Both the position numbers and the translations under genes were made by a program. Positions 58,421-64,000 of a DNA stretch of 64,000 nt are shown in pieces. Position 1 is the stretch's first letter, and each line of letters starts with the position of its first letter. The notes below the pieces were generated by a model that made no database searches, was not told the DNA's origin, and saw nothing but the letters and a program-made list of their open reading frames with translations. The stretch comes from Actinomycetota bacterium (GTDB taxonomy: Bacteria; Actinomycetota; Acidimicrobiia; Acidimicrobiales; Microtrichaceae): positions 186,001-250,000 of the forward strand of contig JADJBW010000003.1 of assembly GCA_016703525.1 (NCBI GenBank). The letters are read 5' to 3'.

Positions 58421-59620
58421 ATGAAGGCGACGCGAACGGTTCCGCTGGCTCCGGCCGACGCCGAGTTCTTCGGCGCGGCGCGGCTGCGTGCCGCCCGAAT
58501 GCAGCCGTACCTCGCCTCGGCCGTCTTCTCGCTCATCCCGGTACCGGTGCCGGGTTACGGGACCTTCGGCGTCGACCGATGGTGGCGCGTCTACGTCGAC
58601 ATGGACCAGGCCCGGGCCTGGGGCGTCGAGGCAACCGCCGCGGTGCTCCTCCACGAAGCCAACCACGTGCTACGCGATCACCACGGTCGCGCCGATCGTG
58701 CCGGCGTCACCTCAGCCAGCCATCACCGGTGGAATCTGGCCGGGGACGCCGCGATCAACGACGGTCTCCTCGCCGACGGCCTTCCCCTCCCGGACCCGGT
58801 GCTGCCCTCGACGCTGGCGCTCGACCCGGGGGGACTGGAGGAGACCTACTTTCGTCAGCTCGGCGAACGGGCCGCCGTCAGCACGTCGGTCGAGTGCGGG
58901 TCGGGTTCGGGCGGCGAGCGGCTCCCCGTCGAACTCGATGACGACACCGACGAGCCGGCGGTGGACGACGTCGACGCGACCGCGATCCGCCGAGGAGTCG
59001 CCCATGAAGTGACCGCAGCGCAGGTCCAGGGCATTCGGGTGTCGCCCGGCCTGGCGTTGTGGGCGAAGGCCCTCCTGACCCCGCAGGTGTCGTGGCGCTC
59101 CCTGTTGCGTTCCGCCGTGGGACGACCGCTCCGCGCCGCCTACGGACGTCGGCATCCCACCTGGCAGCGGCCCGATCGTCGTGGTGACAGCCGACCCGAT
59201 TTCCCGTCGCCGGGGTCGTATCGGGAACGGCCCGAGGTGGCCGTGGTCATCGACACCTCCGCTTCGATGTCGACCCGGGCGCTCGACGCCGCAGTCACCG
59301 AACTCGACGACATCCTGCGGAGGCTCAGCGCCGAGATCACCGTCATCGCATGCGACCAGCACGCCGTCACGCCCCAACGCATCCGTCGCCTGGGCCAGCT
59401 CGAACTCACCGGCGGGGGTGGCACCGACCTCCGGGTCGGGATCGCTGCCGCTGCCGAGCTCCGGCCCGCGCCAACGGTCACCGTAGTGCTCACCGACGGG
59501 TGGACGCCGTGGCCCGTGGCGGCTCCGGCACGGTCGTGCCTCGTCGCTGTGGTGATCGGCGACCGGGCCCCGCTCCCGGTCGGCCCCGGCATCGTCGCGA
59601 TCCGGATCGACGAGCCATGA
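58421..59620 (+). CDS. DUF2201-type metallopeptidase-VWA protein
   Basis: 399 residues, ATG 58421. N-terminal zinc-peptidase-like domain with LLHEANHVLRDHHGRA (HExxH) and WNLAGDAAINDGL, then a linker with acidic residues, and a C-terminal VWA domain with a MIDAS VVIDTSASMS (DxSxS), GGGGTDLR (Thr) and VLTDGWTP (Asp). It matches the bacterial metallopeptidase-VWA proteins that pair with MoxR ATPases. The VWA part binds a partner through Mg2+; the peptidase may be released or activated by the ATPase. The third gene overlaps its stop (ATGA). Confidence 0.85.
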   Translation: MKATRTVPLAPADAEFFGAARLRAARMQPYLASAVFSLIPVPVPGYGTFGVDRWWRVYVDMDQARAWGVEATAAVLLHEANHVLRDHHGRADRAGVTSASHHRWNLAGDAAINDGLLADGLPLPDPVLPSTLALDPGGLEETYFRQLGERAAVSTSVECGSGSGGERLPVELDDDTDEPAVDDVDATAIRRGVAHEVTAAQVQGIRVSPGLALWAKALLTPQVSWRSLLRSAVGRPLRAAYGRRHPTWQRPDRRGDSRPDFPSPGSYRERPEVAVVIDTSASMSTRALDAAVTELDDILRRLSAEITVIACDQHAVTPQRIRRLGQLELTGGGGTDLRVGIAAAAELRPAPTVTVVLTDGWTPWPVAAPARSCLVAVVIGDRAPLPVGPGIVAIRIDEP

Positions 59621-60661
59621 CCACGGAAAGCACTTGCGCGGGTCGACGACCGGGTCCGGTCCCTCCTGGGCGACGACCACCTCCCGGAGTGTCCTCACGC
59701 CCGCGGTTGCGACGTCGACGACTGCGACTGGTGCCGATGGGCAGTCGTGACGCCCGAGATGACCACGCTCCTCGACGTCGGGACCGACGCTCGCCGGCTC
59801 GCGCGCTCCGACGTGCTCGCGACGGTTCCAGGTGTCGTGGCGGCAGCCCAACTGTTCGACCTCTTCGACGGCGTCGACATTGCCGGCGTCGATGTGGCAT
59901 CGGCTCGCCAGACGACGGCGCTGGTGCGTGACGACACGTCGCGCCACCTCGATGACCTCGACCGCCAAGTGCGGGATGCCACGAGACCCGGCGGACCGGT
60001 CGACGAGCGGTGCCGCCGTACCGCAGGCGCAATCGCAGCGGCATCACTTCAGGCCGGCAACGATCCGGCACTCGTTGCGTCGCTCCCGCCCCCGGTGCGG
60101 GCGTGCCTCGACGAACTCGCCCGATCCGTGTCGGGCGGGGTGCAGCTGTCCAGCGTGTTGCCGGTTGTCGAGCACCTGCACTGGCGAGGGATGCCCGAGC
60201 TGGCCAGCCAGCCGGAGTGGTCGCGTCGACCGAATCCCGGCGCTGACCATCTCGTCCGCCAGCGTCAGCTCTCGGCTAGCGGCGTGCAGACCGGCTCGCT
60301 CGAGGCGCTCGTGCTCGAATCAGTCCTCGACCGCTACACCGAGATGCTCCTCGATGTCGGCACCAGCCTCGCCGCGGCAGCCAAGCCGCTCGTCTATCGG
60401 CGACCGACCACCGACCGCCCCTTCGACAGTCGTTTGCGGAAGACGCTTTGGCGGGTCCTTCCGATCGACTGGCATGTCACACTCGTCGACACCGGGCGAG
60501 CCGCCTGTTGGGATACCGAGGAGGCGGGCGGTCTTCGCTCGACCATAGTCCCATGGGTGGTCGACCTCGCGGCCCGGGCCCTACGCGGGCGGGGGTTCGG
60601 GTCTGCCCTCTTCCACGAATCACCTGTCGTCGATTCGGACGACCAAACTCGCCGGACGTAG
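59617..60661 (+). CDS. Cys-cluster protein, third gene of the MoxR-VWA operon (apparent frameshift)
   Basis: ATG 59617 overlaps the VWA gene stop. The first ~8 codons then need a frame change at 59630-59645 to enter the long frame reading RVDDRVRSLLGDDHLPE and the Cys cluster CPHARGCDVDDCDWCRW, then ~300 more residues to 60661. Starting instead at GTG 59747 would lose the Cys cluster. The body is helical (ASLQAGNDPALVASLPPPVR; ESVLDRYTEMLLDVGTSLAAA) with no known domain. Four cysteines suggest zinc. Probably the effector or adaptor of the trio. About 347 residues joined. Confidence 0.6.
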
Positions 60662-61104
60662 GTCCTGAGTCTTCGCGCCGCCGCCTACTCGAGTATTGCT
60701 GGCCCCCACCCCTCGTGCCCAAGATCGTTCGTAGGCCTGTTGCTGGAACCCTCTGCCATCCGAGCTGGGCTCACCTCGGTCGGCCCACGGACTCTCGATC
60801 GGGAGTGGCACGCTGGGCTTGCCTGACCCGTTCATGCGCGTGGTGGCAACATCGATGAGGCGTGTTTCCATGGTGCGGAGGTTCGTGGTCGGGCGTAGCC
60901 GTCACCGAGCGTTTGGGTCATCGAAGAGCGCGTCGTACCGGCCGATGTTGCGCTAAATTCTGTTCCCAGAAGGGGTCTTCCGGAAGAGTCGGTTGAACGG
61001 CGTCGGGAACCGCGACCGTCCAGTCGTGGAGCCGCCTACTGCGGACGCTCGCACCTCACACACCCCGCAAGATCGGTGGATCCAGCCTCAAGCTGCGTAA
61101 GGTC
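60662..61104. other. 443 bases without a supported gene
   Basis: Separates the MoxR operon from the APH cluster, both of which run toward it (convergent ends). Less GC-rich in its second half (gcgctaaattctgttccc near 60950). I see no tRNA, clear terminator or att-like duplication. Probably the right border zone of the island. Confidence 0.35.
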
Positions 61105-62115
61105 TCATGACATCCACGCGGCCCATCGCTCGAGCTGAGTGAGCCCGGCCTCCGTCTCCCGCAGGGTCGCGATCGCGTTTGTGAGGGCCTCGGCGACCTC
61201 GTCATCCGATCCGCTCATGCGGCCGAGCGTCCGGAGAGCGAGATAGTTGAACCAACCAACCCGTTCGGCCGCCCACTTCGCGAAGTCGAGCGGCTCCGGT
61301 CGATCGAACGCTGCGCCGGTAGAGCGATATCCCTCGAGGAACGCGACCATCCGCTCGCGATTGGCGAGACGCCCATCCCAGCCTGACCACATCAAGGCGG
61401 CCTCGGCGGCCTCGTACCGTGGCGGGCATAGCGCGGCCTCGTCCCAGTCCGTCAGGATCAGGCGGTCATCATGAAGGAGCACGTTGTCTGGCTTGTGGTC
61501 GCTATGGCAGAACGTCCATGACTCCGTCAGCTGACCTACCTCGGCGAGGTCGATCGCCTCGTCGACAATGGACGCGTATCGAGCGACCTCGGCAGCCGTG
61601 AGGAACCCGGCCTCCCCGAAACTTGCGAGCGCCGCACGTGGGTCCCAGTTCCACCACATCAGGGAACCCGACCGTGCGCTGCTGTGCTCGGCACCGATAG
61701 CCTGCACCGTGCCCAGTTGCGCTCCGGCGGCGCGAATCGAGGAGACTGCGGGCTGAGCATGCGACGATTGCCCTGGCGTCCACCGGTGCAACCTCACGAG
61801 GGCGTCGTCGCCGCGGGAGCCGGCGACCGTCTCGAGGAGTTCGCCCGATGTTCCGGCCACGGGCGCCGGCATGTCGATGGTCCCACCGCGCCAGATCGCT
61901 ATCTCGAACGCGACCGCCGCGCGCAACGACTCGACCCAGCGTAGATCCGACGGCGAATAGCGGAACTCCTTCAGGAAGAAGGAGTCGCGCCCGGTCTGGA
62001 TTCGCCAGGTCCGGTTCGCGGACGCTCGACCGAGCGAGGTCGCGGTAGCGGCTGAGTCGATGTCGAAGGCCGCGTAGGCCCGAGACAGGAAGTCGTTGTC
62101 GAGTGACCTGCTCAC
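61105..62115 (-). CDS. aminoglycoside phosphotransferase (APH)-fold kinase
   Basis: 336 residues, GTG 62115. Protein-kinase-like APH fold: WRIQTGRDSFFLKEFRY (Lys of the ATP site), the catalytic loop FCHSDHKPDNVLLHDD (HxDxxxxN) and LILTDWDEA (metal-binding Asp). The family phosphorylates antibiotics, sugars or amino-alcohols. Starts three bases after the methyltransferase stop, so the two are coupled. With methyltransferase, phosphatase and glycosyltransferase neighbours, a small-molecule or glycan pathway role is likelier than resistance. Confidence 0.82.
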   Translation of the reverse strand: MSRSLDNDFLSRAYAAFDIDSAATATSLGRASANRTWRIQTGRDSFFLKEFRYSPSDLRWVESLRAAVAFEIAIWRGGTIDMPAPVAGTSGELLETVAGSRGDDALVRLHRWTPGQSSHAQPAVSSIRAAGAQLGTVQAIGAEHSSARSGSLMWWNWDPRAALASFGEAGFLTAAEVARYASIVDEAIDLAEVGQLTESWTFCHSDHKPDNVLLHDDRLILTDWDEAALCPPRYEAAEAALMWSGWDGRLANRERMVAFLEGYRSTGAAFDRPEPLDFAKWAAERVGWFNYLALRTLGRMSGSDDEVAEALTNAIATLRETEAGLTQLERWAAWMS

Positions 62116-62118
62116 CGA

Positions 62119-62820
62119 TCAAGCGGTCCGGCGCACGTGACCGATCAGCCACTCGGCAGCAGCGAACTCGGCGGTCCATCCGAGTCGCGCCAGCTCGTCG
62201 GCCAGCAGCTCGCGGTTCCAGAGGACCCGGACGATGCGGTACGCCGCGCCATCCTGCAGGTATCGGACCGACGTGGACTCGTCCACGCGGTCCTCGGAGA
62301 AAAAGTTGACGTTGTTCTGCAGGTGGGCGTGGGCCGGCTCGCCAGCATCGATGATGACCACAGTCCCGTCATGCGTGAGACAGCGGTCGACGAGGTACCA
62401 GAAGCGCTCGAAGGCATCCTCGGGAACGTGGGACAACCAGAAGGCGAAGACGACGACCTCGTAGCGTTCGGTCGGAGTCCAGCCGAAGATGTCGGACTCG
62501 ATGTACCGCACCGCAACCGGGGCTCCGGCCGTTGTCTGTCGATTGATGTCAAGGCTCTCGGGTGACGCGTCGACCACCGTGAGGTCACCGGCGATCTGGG
62601 CGAGCATCTCGGTGTACACACCCGTGCCGCCGGCGATCTCGAGCACGGATCGGTCCCGCGCGACGGCCAGCGCCTCCGCCGCATGGGCTCGCCCTTCCCG
62701 TCGAGACCGACCGTCGGCATCGTTGGCGGTGAGCAGCGAGCGGTTGGCGGCGTCGTACTGAGCGGCGCCGTTCCGGTAGTAAAGCAGTTGCTCGGAGAGC
62801 AGGTCCTCGGATCGGCTCAT
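62119..62820 (-). CDS. class I SAM-dependent methyltransferase
   Basis: 233 residues from ATG 62820. SAM-binding motif I VLEIAGGTGVYTEML, acidic residue of motif II in LTVVDASPESLD, then ESDIFGWTP and VVFAFWLSHVPEDAFERFW. Resembles small-molecule/natural-product methyltransferases. Divergent from the inositol-phosphatase-like gene with a 99-base shared promoter region. Confidence 0.85.
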   Translation of the reverse strand: MSRSEDLLSEQLLYYRNGAAQYDAANRSLLTANDADGRSRREGRAHAAEALAVARDRSVLEIAGGTGVYTEMLAQIAGDLTVVDASPESLDINRQTTAGAPVAVRYIESDIFGWTPTERYEVVVFAFWLSHVPEDAFERFWYLVDRCLTHDGTVVIIDAGEPAHAHLQNNVNFFSEDRVDESTSVRYLQDGAAYRIVRVLWNRELLADELARLGWTAEFAAAEWLIGHVRRTA

Positions 62821-62919
62821 CGTTCTCCATGCGGTCTGACTCGACGGGCTCGTTATTCTAGTTGGGGTTCTGCTCTCGCGGGCCCAGCGCGCAGGTGACG
62901 TCGAGTAGAAAGTCGCTTC

Positions 62920-63687
62920 ATGGATACCGACGCGCTCGTCGAGGTGCTCTCGGCGGCGGCGATGGAGGTGGATGCTCTGGTCCGCTCGATGTCGACCGAG
63001 GAGCTGCTGCAGCGGGCCGATGGGCACGACGACCAGTTCGCCCTCGATGTCGAGGCCGACCGGGCCGTAAGGACAGCTCTGGTGCCGCACGGACTGGGGG
63101 TGCTGTCGGAGGAGTCGGGCTTCCACGAAGGATCGGGACCGATCCTGGTCGTCGTCGATCCCGTGGATGGCTCGACGAACTGCAGTCGCCGCATCAGCCA
63201 CTACGGCCCGAGCCTCTGCGCGCTCGATGCATCAGGCCCGCTGGTCTCGGTTGTGCACAACATCCACACCGCCACCACCTATCGTGCGATCCGAGGCGGT
63301 GGCGCGACCCGCAATGGAACGGTGATCGCGCGGTCGGTCCGACGGTCCGTCGATCTGATCATGACGGGCGATCCGTGTCGTGAGCTCGACGGACCGGCGT
63401 GGACGAGGATCTCCGGGGCATCGGCGCACGACCTATGCCTCGTCGCCGACGGCTCGGTCGATGGCTACGTCGACCACCGGAACACCCAGTCGATCTGGGA
63501 CTACCTCGGCGCATGGCTGGTCATCGCCGAGAGTGGGGGGGAGGTTCGCGAACGGGCCGGCGCCGACCTGTTCGACCTCGGCGCCTGCGCCGACCGCCGG
63601 CTTGTGGCGGCGACGTCGAGTGTCCAGTTCGAGGTTCTCGACCGCATGGTTCGCGAGCTCCTGCCGATGGAGGGCCATGACCACTGA
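62920..63687 (+). CDS. inositol monophosphatase family protein
   Basis: 255 residues. Metal-binding signature VVDPVDGSTN, upstream Glu pair LSEESGF and downstream SIWDYLGAWLVIAESGG (WD of motif 2). Li-sensitive Mg2+ phosphatase fold acting on sugar or inositol phosphates, possibly 3'-phosphoadenosine. The following glycosyltransferase ATG lies inside its end (11-base overlap), so the two are co-translated. Confidence 0.88.
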   Translation: MDTDALVEVLSAAAMEVDALVRSMSTEELLQRADGHDDQFALDVEADRAVRTALVPHGLGVLSEESGFHEGSGPILVVVDPVDGSTNCSRRISHYGPSLCALDASGPLVSVVHNIHTATTYRAIRGGGATRNGTVIARSVRRSVDLIMTGDPCRELDGPAWTRISGASAHDLCLVADGSVDGYVDHRNTQSIWDYLGAWLVIAESGGEVRERAGADLFDLGACADRRLVAATSSVQFEVLDRMVRELLPMEGHDH

Positions 63688-64000
63688 CTCCGTGACGGTG
63701 ATCACGCTGACGCGGGCTCGACCAGAACTAGCGCTCCGCGCTATCACCTCGGTCCGCGGCCAAGACTATGACGACGACGTGACGCATGTGGTGATCATCG
63801 ACGAATGCGAGGAATCTGCCGACGTTCTCGGCGCTCTGGAATCGAGTCCCGGTCGTGGGCTGAGCATCGTGCAGAGGAAGCGTCTCGCATCGGAACACGG
63901 GCCGGCGAGCGCCAGTCGAGGAAGCGTCTACGGCCGCATGGGCCGCCTCATCAACGCCGCTGTCGCTGAGTCGCGCACGCGTTGGATCGCATTGCTCGAC
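63677..64000 (+). CDS. GT2-type glycosyltransferase, 3' partial
   Basis: 108 codons visible to the window edge. GT-A start: VTVITLTRARPELALRAITSVRGQDY, then THVVIIDECEES (nucleotide-binding acidic loop), and RWIALLD as the beginning of the DxD strand, which is cut. N-terminal sequence is typical of family 2 enzymes. Confidence 0.8.
   Translation, partial: MTTDSVTVITLTRARPELALRAITSVRGQDYDDDVTHVVIIDECEESADVLGALESSPGRGLSIVQRKRLASEHGPASASRGSVYGRMGRLINAAVAESRTRWIALLD

Noticed and set aside
60448..60871. small ORFs after the MoxR operon (plus 60448-60858, minus 60620-60871)
   Set aside because: They overlap the end of the Cys-cluster gene or lack start signals and show no protein-like composition.

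Overview
The window is high-GC DNA with the gene content of an actinobacterium outside the well-known orders, most likely an Ilumatobacter-like member of the Acidimicrobiia. The evidence is the blocks manB / Trm112 / TobH-like isomerase / ahcY and comF / hpf / secA / prfB / ftsE / ftsX, DUF3499 and DUF5719 proteins, a mycothiol-type formaldehyde dehydrogenase, GAF-ANTAR regulators, and many ATGA/GTGA overlaps and GTG starts. The placement is inferred from gene content, not from a tree.

From 1 to about 44.3 kb the window is ordinary chromosome. It opens with an envelope polysaccharide block: a 5'-partial GT2 glycosyltransferase, a DUF5719 protein, a membrane thioredoxin, ftsH, DUF3499, a CPBP protease, a giant membrane protein, a GtrA-GT2 fusion, manB, Trm112 and a sugar-phosphate isomerase. 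Next come ahcY, a leishmanolysin-like lipoprotein and an SDR, then the comF-hpf-secA-prfB-ftsEX housekeeping block. After this are AzlCD, a crotonase, a thioredoxin-like protein, a 2H phosphoesterase-Rieske fusion, DUF2207, mycothiol-linked formaldehyde detoxification, NhaA and an SDR. A tightly overlapping operon follows (DUF1611, PLP racemase, two GAF-ANTAR regulators), then an ECF42-type sigma factor with its DGPF/YCII partner, a cupredoxin and a multicopper oxidase.

From about 44.4 to 60.7 kb the texture changes to an accessory island. It begins with a truncated ABC ATPase and a stretch of broken genes (an AAC(3) acetyltransferase tail, an internally deleted GT1, an AbiEii-like tail). Intact toxin-antitoxin pairs are interspersed: RHH/PIN, AbrB/PIN and an AbiE-like pair. 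Two near-duplicate excisionase-type HTH genes flank an unknown membrane/coiled-coil protein. A partition-like module has a degenerate-Walker ATPase behind paired GTGGTCA-cccc-TGACCAC sites. A phage-type phosphoesterase precedes a three-gene MoxR / metallopeptidase-VWA / Cys-cluster operon. From 61.1 kb to the end is a small-molecule or glycan cluster: an APH-fold kinase, a methyltransferase, an inositol-phosphatase-like protein and a GT2 cut by the window edge.

A global feature is that at least eight otherwise intact genes, including essential ftsH and secA, carry one single-base-type frameshift each. This pattern looks more like indel errors in the assembly than gene decay. It must be kept apart from the real truncations in the island.
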